Of a stretch of DNA of 13,665 nucleotides, positions 7,063 to 13,665 are shown in pieces. The position numbers and the translations under genes are program-made. Position 1 is the first letter of the stretch; the number at the start of each line of letters is the position of its first letter. The DNA lies in contig CAZDSS010000069.1 in NCBI GenBank assembly GCA_964508185.1, positions 1 to 13,665 on the forward strand, read 5' to 3'. The notes below the pieces were generated by a model. That model saw nothing but the letters and a program-made list of their open reading frames with translations. It had not been told where the DNA came from and did no database searches. Origin of the DNA: CAZDSS01 sp964508185. Its GTDB lineage: Bacteria > Pseudomonadota > Alphaproteobacteria > Sphingomonadales > Govanellaceae.

Positions 7063-8236
7063 GTGCGGAGGCCGCCGTCCAGTCGCGCCCGGGCAGGGAG
7101 ACGGAGCGGCCGTTCTCGAACCGCGTCGGCCAGATCATGCGGCTCGCCTGGTGATCGTCCGGAGTGAGCGTCAGGGGCTCGCCCAATCCGATATCGAAAT
7201 TGCCGAGGCTTTCAAGGCCGTCGATCACGCCTTCCCGGTCGATCCTGGGCGCGGCCCTGAGGCCTTCGACGAACACGCGCGCCGCGAGATAGCCTTCGAG
7301 CATGACGAGATTGGGCGTGTCATCGGGCCGGAAGCGGGCCCGCGCCTTGTGGAAGGCGTGGACCGCCGGGAGGTCGCTGTCGAGAAGCGGCACCACTTCG
7401 GTCACGATCACCCCGTCGCCGTCGGGGCCGAGCGCCTCGCGCAGGGGCTCGCTGCCGACGAAGGACAGATTGAGGAACAGGGTATCGGGGAAGATGCGCC
7501 GCGCGAGGCGGATGAACTTGGCGGCCGGGCCGTAGGCCGCCACCATGATGATGGCGCGCGGGGGAATGTCGCTGTCGAGCAAGGTGATGAGCGCGTCCTC
7601 GACCGCAAGGGTGTTGCGCCGGTAGCGGCCGTGGGCGAGCCTGCTGCCGTCGAACCCGGCTTTTGCGAGGGCGCGGATCGCCCCGTCATAGCCCGCGAAG
7701 CCATAGGCGTCGTCCTGGGTGAAGAAGGCGATCTCGCGCGGCTTGATCCCCTGGGCGAGGAGGCCCTCCACCATGGCCGCCGTCTCTTCCCCGTAGCTTG
7801 CGCGGAAGTTGATGACATAGCGTTCGGGCGGATCGGGGCGCAGGATGTCCGCCCCGGTGAAGGCGCCGAACAGCAGGACCTTCTCGGCCCGCGCGATGGG
7901 CAGGGTCTCGACCGCCGTCGGGGTGCCGACGCTGCCCACCATGGCGATCACCCCGTGGTCGCGCACGAGGCGGCGCATGTTGGCGGCGGCGGTCTCGGGA
8001 TCATAGGAATCGTCGAGCGCGATGAGGCGCAGCGGCCGCCCTTTTATCCCTCCCGCCGCATTGGTCTCCGCAAAGCAGATCTCGATCCCGCTCTGCATGG
8101 AGCGGCCGAGAAGCTGCAACGGCCCGCTGAAGGCCGCGGTCATGCCGACCGGGATCTCGTCCTGCCGCGCGGCCGCAGCACCTGTGGCGATCCATGCCGC
8201 GACCGCGACCGCGAGGAGGAGACGGAGAAACGACAT
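7052..8236 (-). CDS. Periplasmic ligand-binding protein, type I fold (LivK/AmiC-like, Peripla_BP_6)
   Basis: This 394-residue protein has a clear signal peptide (hydrophobic MSFLRLLLAVAVAAW, then a cut near GAAAA, about residue 22). The mature part has the two-lobe type I binding fold of branched-chain amino-acid and amide sensors: VGMTAAFSGPLQLLGRSMQ near 29, NAAGGIKGRPLRLIALDD (59-76), the IAMVGSVGTPTAVE stretch near 100 and LLFGAFTGADILR near 125. It probably binds an amino acid, amide or small peptide in the periplasm. No ABC permease or ATPase is nearby. Instead it is divergent from a Cache-channel receptor, which suggests a sensory role. Start 8236 was chosen because GGGAGG lies 7 bases upstream and it begins the signal peptide; the frame is open to 8305 but those extra residues look unrelated. 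Its stop overlaps the adaptor gene by 11 bases. Confidence 0.9.
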   Translation of the reverse strand: MSFLRLLLAVAVAAWIATGAAAARQDEIPVGMTAAFSGPLQLLGRSMQSGIEICFAETNAAGGIKGRPLRLIALDDSYDPETAAANMRRLVRDHGVIAMVGSVGTPTAVETLPIARAEKVLLFGAFTGADILRPDPPERYVINFRASYGEETAAMVEGLLAQGIKPREIAFFTQDDAYGFAGYDGAIRALAKAGFDGSRLAHGRYRRNTLAVEDALITLLDSDIPPRAIIMVAAYGPAAKFIRLARRIFPDTLFLNLSFVGSEPLREALGPDGDGVIVTEVVPLLDSDLPAVHAFHKARARFRPDDTPNLVMLEGYLAARVFVEGLRAAPRIDREGVIDGLESLGNFDIGLGEPLTLTPDDHQASRMIWPTRFENGRSVSLPGRDWTAASAPIP

Positions 8237-8360
8237 CAAGGCGCCTCCCATGAGCTTGTGGCTTCGCCCCAGAACGCGCAAGGCCCCGTCGCCGTGACCG
8301 GTCACGGAAAGTCCGGCACGAGCGTCTCAACGGCGTTTCGGGTCAGGAGGGAATCCGCAT
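8237..8360. promoter_or_regulatory. Divergent regulatory region shared by binding-protein and Cache-channel genes
   Basis: These 124 bases lie between two start codons facing away from each other. They hold a strong ribosome site for each gene: GGGAGG (minus strand, 8244-8249) and AGGAGGGA (plus strand, 8345-8352, 8 bases before ATG). A perfect 16-bp palindrome sits at the middle. No clear -35/-10 consensus is visible on either strand. Confidence 0.6.
8292..8307. promoter_or_regulatory. Perfect 16-bp palindrome CCGTGACCGGTCACGG, candidate operator
   Basis: The two 8-base arms are exact reverse complements with no spacer. The centre (between 8299 and 8300) is within 1 bp of the midpoint of the divergent intergenic region, 53 bases from the channel ATG and 55 from the binding-protein ATG. 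That placement suits a dimeric repressor or activator controlling both genes. It is too short, and lacks a T run, to be a terminator. No regulator gene is in the window. Confidence 0.55.
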
Positions 8361-10448
8361 ATGGAACGGTTGCGGCGTCATGCCGCCCTCGCCCTGTTCT
8401 CGGCGGTCGCGGCGGCGGGCCTCGTTGCGGCCGCGGCCACGGGGCTGCAGATCTTCACGTCCATCCGCGCGGCGCGGCAGGAGATCATCCGCGTCCAGGA
8501 GGCGGAGACGGCGCGCGCCGCCGCCCAGATCACGGCGGCGCTTTCCGCCGTCGAAGCCGCGGCCGAGGATCTTGCCACGGAGCTTGCCCGGCTTCCTCCG
8601 GGGGAGGAGGCGGTGCTCGACGCCCTGCGCCGCACCCTCATTCGCCATCCGGACGTGGCGAGCCTGACCGCCGCCTTCGCGCCCTTCGCTCTCGACCCGG
8701 AGCGGCGGCTCGCCGCGCCCGTGGCGCGGCGCGGCCCTGACGGGGTTGAGATCGAGCGGGTGGAGCGCGCCGTCGATTACATGGAAGGATCCAGCGGCTG
8801 GTATGACCGCGCGCGGGATGAGGGCCGCCACTGGGCGCCTCCCCGCTTCGAGGAAAGCACCGGCCAATGGGTCATCGATTTCGCCCTTGCCGCGACCCAC
8901 GGGGCGCACGGGGCCAGGCTCGTCGTGCGGGCGAGCTTTCTCCTCGACCGCCTGCGCGACATCGTGACCCTTCTGGAGCTCGGCCATCATGGCTACGGCT
9001 TCCTGCTCGACGCCGACGGCCGCCCCCTCGTCCCCCCGGCGATCATCATGGGCGAGGCGCGGACGACGACACTCCATGACGCGGCATGGGCTGCGCGGGA
9101 GCTTGGCGGCAGCCGCACCGTTCCGGGCCGCGCCGACGGCTCGGCCGCCCGCCTTCGCGTGGCCGAGATCGCGCCCATGGGCTGGCTTCTGGCGACGGTC
9201 TACGATCTCGGCGACGCGCCAGTGGATTTCGATCACATGCGCCGCGCCGTCGCCCGGCTCACCGCTTTCGCGCTCCTGTTCCTCGCAGGCCTTGGCGCGC
9301 TCCATCTCATGCTGCGGCAGGGGCGGGACAAGCCGGTGCTGTCCGCCGCCTGGGGATGGAGCGTCCTTGTGGCGATCACCTTCTCGCTCTCGATCGGCGT
9401 CATCTGGCGCACCATCCTCCATGCGCCGCCCGCCGTGACGGCGCACGGAGATCCGGTCACCTATAGGAGCGCCCTCGACCACTTCCAGCGCCGCATGATC
9501 CGGGACGCCCTGAGCGCGCGGCGGGACTTTCCCGTCTTCCTGCCCACGGGGCTGTTCGTCCAGTCGGTGGAATTCGTCAGCGCCAACAATGTGAAGCTTA
9601 CAGGCTATGTGTGGCAGCGCATCACGCCCGCCCTCGCCCATGTGACGCCCGGCGTGATCCTGCCCGAAGCGGAAAGCATCGAGATCGAGGAGGCCTACCG
9701 GCGACCGGAGGGGCAGGGCGAGATCATCGGCTGGCGCTTTGCCGCCACCATACGCCAGTCGTTCGACGTCAGCCGCTTCCCCCTCGACCGCGAGGCCATC
9801 TGGCTGCGGCTATGGCCCCAGGATTTTGCGGGAAACGTGGTGCTGGTTCCCGATCTCGATTCCTATGTCACCGCCAGCCCCAGCGCCAGGGCGGGGCTCG
9901 AGAGAGCCGCCTTCATTGCGGGCTGGCACGCGGTCAGCACCTTCTTCGAATACCGGCCCCACGGCTATGGCGTGGGCTTCGGCCTGCGTCCGGCCCAGTC
10001 GGAGCTGCAGCGGCCCGAGCTTCATTTCAACATCGAGATCCGGCGCAATTTCCTCGATCCGCTGGTCTCCCACATTACGCCAGTCGCCCTCGTCCTGCTG
10101 CTGATCTTCGCCATGCAGATGACGGTGACCCGGGAGAACCAGCAGAAGGATCTCTTCGGCTTCAATGCGGCGACGATCATCACCACCTGCGCGGCGCTGT
10201 TCTTCGCGGTCCTCATCTCGCATATCGAGGCGCGAGGGGCGCTCGCCGCCAAGGCGATCTTCTATGGGGAATACTTCTATCTGGTGACCTATGCGGTCAT
10301 TCTGTTCACCTGCGTGAACGCCATCCTGTTCACTCAGGCCCGGCCGCCGCGGCTCATCGACTACCGCGACAATCTGCTGCCCAAGATCCTCTATTGGCCG
10401 GTGGTCATGGGGGCGCTTTACGGGATCACCCTGGCCGTCTTCTATTGA
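8361..10448 (+). CDS. Double-Cache sensor fused to a pentameric ligand-gated ion channel (Cys-loop / Pro-loop receptor homologue)
   Basis: This 695-residue membrane protein has two sensory modules. Residues 8-28 form a membrane helix; about 31-290 look like a periplasmic double Cache domain (SSGWYDRARDEGRHWAPP at 144-161; GHHGYGFLLDADGRPLVPP at 208-226). Helices at about 299-317 and 329-352 flank a short basic loop. Residues about 365-560 resemble the beta-sandwich ligand-binding domain of pentameric channels: LPTGLFVQSVEF and LTGYVWQ (394-419), then FPLD (473-476), the Pro-loop equivalent of the Cys-loop without cysteines. The pre-M1 arginines R561-R562 follow. M1 has P574 (567-588); M2 is about 599-621; M3 begins with GEY (636-638) as in animal nicotinic receptors; a short loop leads to M4 (674-694). 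The seven helices put the N-terminus inside and C-terminus outside, as channels require. Ligand and ion selectivity are unknown. Start has AGGAGGGA 8 bases upstream. Confidence 0.82.
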   Translation: MERLRRHAALALFSAVAAAGLVAAAATGLQIFTSIRAARQEIIRVQEAETARAAAQITAALSAVEAAAEDLATELARLPPGEEAVLDALRRTLIRHPDVASLTAAFAPFALDPERRLAAPVARRGPDGVEIERVERAVDYMEGSSGWYDRARDEGRHWAPPRFEESTGQWVIDFALAATHGAHGARLVVRASFLLDRLRDIVTLLELGHHGYGFLLDADGRPLVPPAIIMGEARTTTLHDAAWAARELGGSRTVPGRADGSAARLRVAEIAPMGWLLATVYDLGDAPVDFDHMRRAVARLTAFALLFLAGLGALHLMLRQGRDKPVLSAAWGWSVLVAITFSLSIGVIWRTILHAPPAVTAHGDPVTYRSALDHFQRRMIRDALSARRDFPVFLPTGLFVQSVEFVSANNVKLTGYVWQRITPALAHVTPGVILPEAESIEIEEAYRRPEGQGEIIGWRFAATIRQSFDVSRFPLDREAIWLRLWPQDFAGNVVLVPDLDSYVTASPSARAGLERAAFIAGWHAVSTFFEYRPHGYGVGFGLRPAQSELQRPELHFNIEIRRNFLDPLVSHITPVALVLLLIFAMQMTVTRENQQKDLFGFNAATIITTCAALFFAVLISHIEARGALAAKAIFYGEYFYLVTYAVILFTCVNAILFTQARPPRLIDYRDNLLPKILYWPVVMGALYGITLAVFY

Positions 10449-10476
10449 GGGGCGGCCAGGGCGCCGAAATCATTGA

Positions 10477-10857
10477 TCAGCCGAACAGCCAGCTTTCCGG
10501 ATTGGCCACGGGCTGCTGCTTGGAGAAGGCCATCCAGCCCTTGACGAGGCGGACGATGTACCAGATGAAGGCGGCGAGCCAGATCAGGAAGCCGATGCCG
10601 ATCCAGGACGTGACCGCGCCGACCACCATGAACAGGAGGCCGATCCAGAAGGTGCGGATGAGCCAGGTGCAATGGCTTTCCCGCCAGGTCCCGGCGCTTT
10701 CGCCACGCTGCATGTAGGAGATCACCAGGCCGACGATCGCCGTGACGCCGACGATGATGCTGACGAGATAGAATATGTAGGCGAGGACCAGCAGATCAGG
10801 GCCGCTGCGCGCGATGCCCTGGTTCGACTGGCCGGGTGGTGGGGTAGTATTTTCCAT
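10477..10857 (-). CDS. Small membrane protein, DUF4870/COG3671-like, unknown function
   Basis: This 126-residue protein has a soluble, Pro/Gln-rich N-terminus and three hydrophobic segments (about 22-48, 66-84 and 87-107). Between the first two lies a polar loop with ESHCTWLIRTFW, resembling the H-x-x-x-x-x-R-T-F-W pattern of DUF4870-type membrane proteins. The tail has VKGWMAF and ends NPESWLFG. No enzymatic motif is visible and the role is unknown. ATG 10857 has GGGAG 7 bases upstream on the minus strand; a TTG one codon earlier is possible but less likely. It converges on the channel gene with 28 bases between stops and is divergent from the amidohydrolase, so it is probably a single-gene unit. 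Confidence 0.8.
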   Translation of the reverse strand: MENTTPPPGQSNQGIARSGPDLLVLAYIFYLVSIIVGVTAIVGLVISYMQRGESAGTWRESHCTWLIRTFWIGLLFMVVGAVTSWIGIGFLIWLAAFIWYIVRLVKGWMAFSKQQPVANPESWLFG

Positions 10858-11057
10858 CAAAGTTCTCCCGCGTGGCTTGAGCTTCCGGAATTAACGCCGA
10901 AAGCTCGCCTTTTGACAAGTATTTGAATGAAGCCATCACGAGATTTTGCTGAGGCTCCGTCTGCGGCAGAAGTGGTTGCGCGGCCTGCATATCTTCTTCA
11001 TCATCGGCGGAACGCGGAAAAACACGGAAACGTGAAACTTAGGGAGTCTTTCACCGC
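10858..11057. promoter_or_regulatory. Divergent intergenic region with a TTGACA element
   Basis: These 200 bases separate the small membrane protein and amidohydrolase starts. On the plus strand an exact -35 consensus TTGACA lies at 10912-10917, but the sequence 16-18 bases downstream matches a -10 box poorly (CATCAC, 10934-10939). AGGGAG (11041-11046) lies 11 bases before the amidohydrolase ATG. No convincing small gene is seen here. Confidence 0.35.
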
Positions 11058-12386
11058 ATGAGGATCGGTCATCTGGTATGCGCCGGGCTTGCTCTGGCCA
11101 TTGCCGCGGGCAGCCCGGCCGGCGCCCAGGAGAATGCTTTGGACCAGCGGATCTCTGGGCTTGCGAAGCAGCTCGAAAAGAAGGTCATCGCCTGGCGCCG
11201 TGACATCCACCAGCATCCGGAACTCTCCAACCGCGAGTTCCGCACGTCCAGGCTGGTGGCCGATCACTTGCGGAGCATCGGCTTCACGGACGTGCGCACC
11301 AATGTCGCCCATACGGGCGTCGTCGCGCGCCTCAAGGGTGGCAAGCCCGGGCCCCATGTGGCGCTTCGCGCCGACATGGACGCCCTGCCGGTGACCGAGC
11401 AGGTGGATCTCCCCTTCGCGTCGAAGGCCAAGGGCGAATACAACGGTCAGGAAGTGGGCGTCATGCATGCCTGCGGGCATGATGCGCATACCGCCATGCT
11501 CATGGGGGTCGCCGAACTTCTCTATTCCATCCGGGAGGAACTGCCGGGGACCGTCACCTTCATCTTCCAGCCCGCCGAGGAAGGCCCGCCCGGGGATGAA
11601 AAGGGCGGCGCGCGCCTGATGCTGGAAGAGGGCCTGTTCCGCGGCGACGGCAAGCCGGACGCCGTCTTCGGTCTCCATGTCTGGCCGGGGGAGGCGGGCG
11701 CCATCAGCTATCGCCCGCGCGGCACCATGGCGGCGTCGGACGAATTCCACCTCACCATCGAAGGCCGCCAGACTCACGGCTCCTCGCCCTGGCTTGGCAT
11801 CGATCCCATTACGGTTGCGGGGCAGATGCTGACGGCGATCCAGATGATCCCGAGCCGTCAGCTCGATATCACCGTCGCCCCTTCGGTCATCACGGTCGGC
11901 AAGATCGCCGGCGGCGTGCGCCACAACATCATCCCGGACAGGGTGGAGATGGACGGCACCATCCGCACCTTCGATCCGGAAGTGCGCAAGCGTCTCCTTG
12001 CGCGGCTCGAAGCCACCGTCAATCACGTGGCGGAAAGCGCGGGCGCCAGGGCAAGCCTCGAGGTCAAGCCCTATTCCCCGGTGGTCTACAACGATCCGGA
12101 TCTCACCGCCTGGATCCTGCCGTCCCTCGAGAAGGCGGCGGGCAAGGGCAGGGTGACGGAGCGCGGCCTCATCATGGGGGCGGAGGATTTCGCCTTCTAT
12201 GTGGAGGAGGTGCCGGGCGTCTTCTTCTTCCTCGGCGTCAACAAGCCGGGGGTGTCGCCCGAACAGGCGGCGCCGAACCATTCGCCGCTCTTCTACGTCA
12301 ACGAAGATGCGCTCATCGTCGGCGTCAAGGCCCTGTCCTACGCCGCGGCGGACTATCTCCTGAGCGGCGGGGGGAAGCGGCCGTAA
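11058..12386 (+). CDS. Exported M20-family metallo-amidohydrolase (hippurate hydrolase / IAA-amino acid hydrolase type, M20D)
   Basis: This 442-residue protein is a two-metal hydrolase that cleaves N-acyl or amide bonds of amino-acid conjugates. Metal-site residues are visible: C139 and H141 in MHACGHDAHTAM, E175 in QPAEEG (E174 as likely general base), H207 in GLHVWPGE and H408 in NHSPLFYV. WRRDIHQHPELSNRE (46-60) and RADMDALPV (104-112) are classic for the subfamily. THGSSPW (239-245) marks the dimerisation (lid) domain and GAEDFAFY (374-381) the C-terminal catalytic part. Unlike many cytoplasmic relatives, it begins with a signal peptide (hydrophobic 6-18, likely cut after AGA or AQ near 23-25), so it should act in the periplasm or outside. 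AGGGAG lies 11 bases upstream, a slightly long spacing. An MFS transporter follows on the same strand after 52 bases, suggesting a shared transcript. Confidence 0.93.
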   Translation: MRIGHLVCAGLALAIAAGSPAGAQENALDQRISGLAKQLEKKVIAWRRDIHQHPELSNREFRTSRLVADHLRSIGFTDVRTNVAHTGVVARLKGGKPGPHVALRADMDALPVTEQVDLPFASKAKGEYNGQEVGVMHACGHDAHTAMLMGVAELLYSIREELPGTVTFIFQPAEEGPPGDEKGGARLMLEEGLFRGDGKPDAVFGLHVWPGEAGAISYRPRGTMAASDEFHLTIEGRQTHGSSPWLGIDPITVAGQMLTAIQMIPSRQLDITVAPSVITVGKIAGGVRHNIIPDRVEMDGTIRTFDPEVRKRLLARLEATVNHVAESAGARASLEVKPYSPVVYNDPDLTAWILPSLEKAAGKGRVTERGLIMGAEDFAFYVEEVPGVFFFLGVNKPGVSPEQAAPNHSPLFYVNEDALIVGVKALSYAAADYLLSGGGKRP

Positions 12387-12427
12387 TCCGCCGCCAACCC
12401 CGACGCTCAGGTCAATCCTTGTAACCC

Positions 12428-12442
12428 ATGGACATGCCGTGA
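12428..12442 (+). other. Possible four-codon leader frame (MDMP) overlapping the MFS start
   Basis: ATG-GAC-ATG-CCG-TGA ends with a TGA that overlaps GTG 12439 as GTGA. Because the MFS start lacks a visible ribosome site, ribosomes finishing this mini-frame could restart at the GTG. It could equally be chance, since the mini-frame has no strong ribosome site of its own either. Confidence 0.2.
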
Positions 12443-13665
12443 TCCGCGCCACCGTCATCGCTCTTTCGGCCCTTCTCCTCGCCGCCGCGTTCCTCTTTGT
12501 CGGCCACGGCATGCAGAGCACCCTGGTCCCGCTCAGCGCCGACGGCGCGGGCTATTCGCGCTTTGTCATCGGGCTTCTGTGGTCCGGCTATGCCGGGGGG
12601 CTGATGACGGGCGCGCTCTATTGCGGGCGGATCATCGCGGCCGTCGGGCACATTCGCGCGTTCGCAGCCCTCATGAGCTGCGTCGCGGCGGCGACCCTCC
12701 TCTACGCCTTCGCGCCGACGCCCGCCATATGGCTCGTCCTCCGCTTCATCCACGGCTTCATGATCGCCGGCGTCTTCATGATCATCGAAAGCTGGCTCAA
12801 TGGCCGCGCCATCAACGAGCTCCGCGGACTCGTGCTCGCGATCTATGCGTCGCTGTCCCTCATCATGATCTCCTTCGGCCAGCTCGCGATCAATCTCCTG
12901 CCCGTGGAGGATCCGCGGCTCTATTCCCTGGCCGGTCTTGCCATGCTTCTCGCCGTGGTGCCGGTGGCGCTCACCCGGTCGAAGGCGCCGCCGCCCATAG
13001 CCTCGGTCTCCGTCAATCTGCGGCGGCTCTGGGAGTCGAGCCGGGTGGCGGTGGTCGGAAGCCTTGCTGCGGGGCTCACCACCTCCGCCTTCTGGGGGCT
13101 CGGGCCGGTCTTCGGCAGCGCCGCCGGGCTGGATCCTGCGGCCATCAGCCTCTATCTCAGCGTCACCGTCATGGGCGGCGCCGTGGGGCAATGGGTTCTC
13201 GGCCGCATGTCCGACCTCATGGACCGCCGCCGGGTGGTGGCGATCGCGGCCTTCGGCGCCGGCCTCGCCGGGATCGGCATGGCCCTGCTGGCCGACCGCT
13301 CGCTCGGGCTCCTGCTGCTTGCGAGCTTCTTCTTCGGGGCGTTCACCTTCTGCATCTCCTCCATCTGCGTCGCCATGGCGGGCGACCGGGCGGAGCCGCA
13401 CGAATTCGTGGAAATCTCCGGCGGCCTTCTGTTCCTGTTCAGCTCGGGCTCCGTCCTCGGCTCGATCATCGCTTCCATGTTCATGGATTTCCTCGGCGGC
13501 TGGGCCCTGTACCTCTTCACCGCCATCTGCCACGGCACCCTGGTGGTCGCCGCCATCGCGCTTTCCCGCATCCGTCCGCCGGTCGCCGCCGAGGACAAGC
13601 GGGAATTCCATCCCGTGCCCACCACTTCCCAGGAAATCTACACCATCGACCCGCGCGGGCAGTGA
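12439..13665 (+). CDS. MFS transporter, YcaD-like
   Basis: This 408-residue protein has about twelve hydrophobic segments in two halves separated by a polar loop (about 180-201), the normal build of a major facilitator. SRFVIGLLWSGYAGGL (40-55), IHGFMIAGVFMIIESWLNGRA (104-124) and the motif-A-like GRMSDLMDRR in loop 8-9 (255-264) resemble the YcaD group. The substrate is unknown; given the upstream amidohydrolase, uptake or efflux of a hydrolysis product is possible. The start is uncertain. GTG 12439 begins the first membrane helix but has no clear ribosome site. The next in-frame ATG (residue 25) would delete most of helix 1. A tiny frame MDMP (12428-12442) stops across this GTG and may assist reinitiation. 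The gene is complete, with TGA as the last three bases of the window. Confidence 0.9.
   Translation: MIRATVIALSALLLAAAFLFVGHGMQSTLVPLSADGAGYSRFVIGLLWSGYAGGLMTGALYCGRIIAAVGHIRAFAALMSCVAAATLLYAFAPTPAIWLVLRFIHGFMIAGVFMIIESWLNGRAINELRGLVLAIYASLSLIMISFGQLAINLLPVEDPRLYSLAGLAMLLAVVPVALTRSKAPPPIASVSVNLRRLWESSRVAVVGSLAAGLTTSAFWGLGPVFGSAAGLDPAAISLYLSVTVMGGAVGQWVLGRMSDLMDRRRVVAIAAFGAGLAGIGMALLADRSLGLLLLASFFFGAFTFCISSICVAMAGDRAEPHEFVEISGGLLFLFSSGSVLGSIIASMFMDFLGGWALYLFTAICHGTLVVAAIALSRIRPPVAAEDKREFHPVPTTSQEIYTIDPRGQ

Noticed and set aside
8237..8305. Extended start of the binding protein at 8305
   Set aside because: The extra 23 residues precede a textbook signal peptide, would run through the palindrome, and lack a ribosome site; 8236 has GGGAGG at the right distance.
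7151..8740. 529-codon plus-strand frame across the binding protein and into the channel gene
   Set aside because: It runs antisense to the binding protein and then out of frame into the channel gene, has no ribosome site and has low-complexity composition.
8343..9641. Minus-strand frame opposite the Cache region
   Set aside because: Antisense to a protein with clear domain motifs; the translation is charged low-complexity sequence without family features.
8361..10448. Reading the 695-residue protein as a chemoreceptor or histidine kinase because of the Cache domain
   Set aside because: No HAMP, methyl-accepting, kinase, GGDEF or EAL motifs follow; the C-terminal half instead has FPLD, pre-M1 Arg and four helices as in pentameric channels.
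10796..10990. 64-codon minus-strand frame over the small membrane protein start region
   Set aside because: Overlaps the start of a better-supported gene, has no clear ribosome site and no recognisable features.
11032..11043. CACG-GAAA-CGTG type mini-hairpin before the amidohydrolase
   Set aside because: A four-base stem is expected by chance in GC-rich DNA and nothing else supports a regulatory RNA.
11001..12521. Minus-strand frame opposite the amidohydrolase
   Set aside because: Shadow of the M20 gene, whose metal-site motifs are intact on the plus strand.
12412..13611. Minus-strand frame opposite the MFS gene
   Set aside because: Translation is Gly/Glu/Arg/His-rich and highly charged, typical of the reverse complement of a membrane-protein gene.

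Overview
The window is GC-rich DNA with long, tightly packed genes on both strands. Protein families and the mix of ATG and GTG starts with strong Shine-Dalgarno sites point to an alphaproteobacterium. I cannot place it to order or genus from this sequence alone. I saw no rRNA, tRNA, CRISPR array, insertion sequence or phage gene. No stretch longer than 300 bases lacks a gene.

Layout. (1) Bases 1-2302, minus strand: a two-gene unit with a group II PLP-dependent (aromatic-amino-acid type) decarboxylase followed by an L-Ala-D/L-Glu-type dipeptide epimerase. The two are joined by an ATGA overlap, and the epimerase runs off the left edge. (2) Bases 2400-2768, plus strand: a short alkyltransferase-like protein whose catalytic Cys is replaced by Trp. 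(3) Bases 2769-3064: a comparatively AT-rich leader. (4) Bases 3065-7062, plus strand: a probable operon of a PglC-type sugar-phosphate transferase, a type I secretion ABC permease/ATPase and its HlyD-type adaptor. This links exopolysaccharide or glycan priming to type I export. The outer-membrane TolC partner and the exported substrate are not in the window.

(5) Bases 7052-10448 hold the most unusual part. A LivK-like periplasmic binding protein (minus strand) is divergent from a 695-residue membrane protein (plus strand). I read the latter as a double-Cache sensor fused to a complete pentameric ligand-gated ion channel (Cys-loop or 'Pro-loop' receptor family). It has an extra pair of transmembrane helices between the two modules. 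A perfect 16-bp palindrome sits within 1 bp of the midpoint of the 124-bp divergent intergenic region, which suggests one shared operator. No ABC permease or ATPase accompanies the binding protein. A plausible, untested reading is that the binding protein presents a ligand to the Cache-channel receptor instead of feeding a transporter.

(6) Bases 10477-13665: a small DUF4870-like membrane protein (minus strand), a secreted M20 amidohydrolase (plus strand) and a YcaD-like MFS transporter (plus strand) ending at the last base of the window. The last two could act together, with hydrolysis of an N-acyl or amide compound in the periplasm and transport of the product.

Amino-acid and peptide chemistry recurs across the window (decarboxylase, dipeptide epimerase, LivK-type binding protein, M20 hydrolase). 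This makes an amino-acid-like or amine-like ligand for the receptor an attractive guess, but nothing in the sequence proves it.
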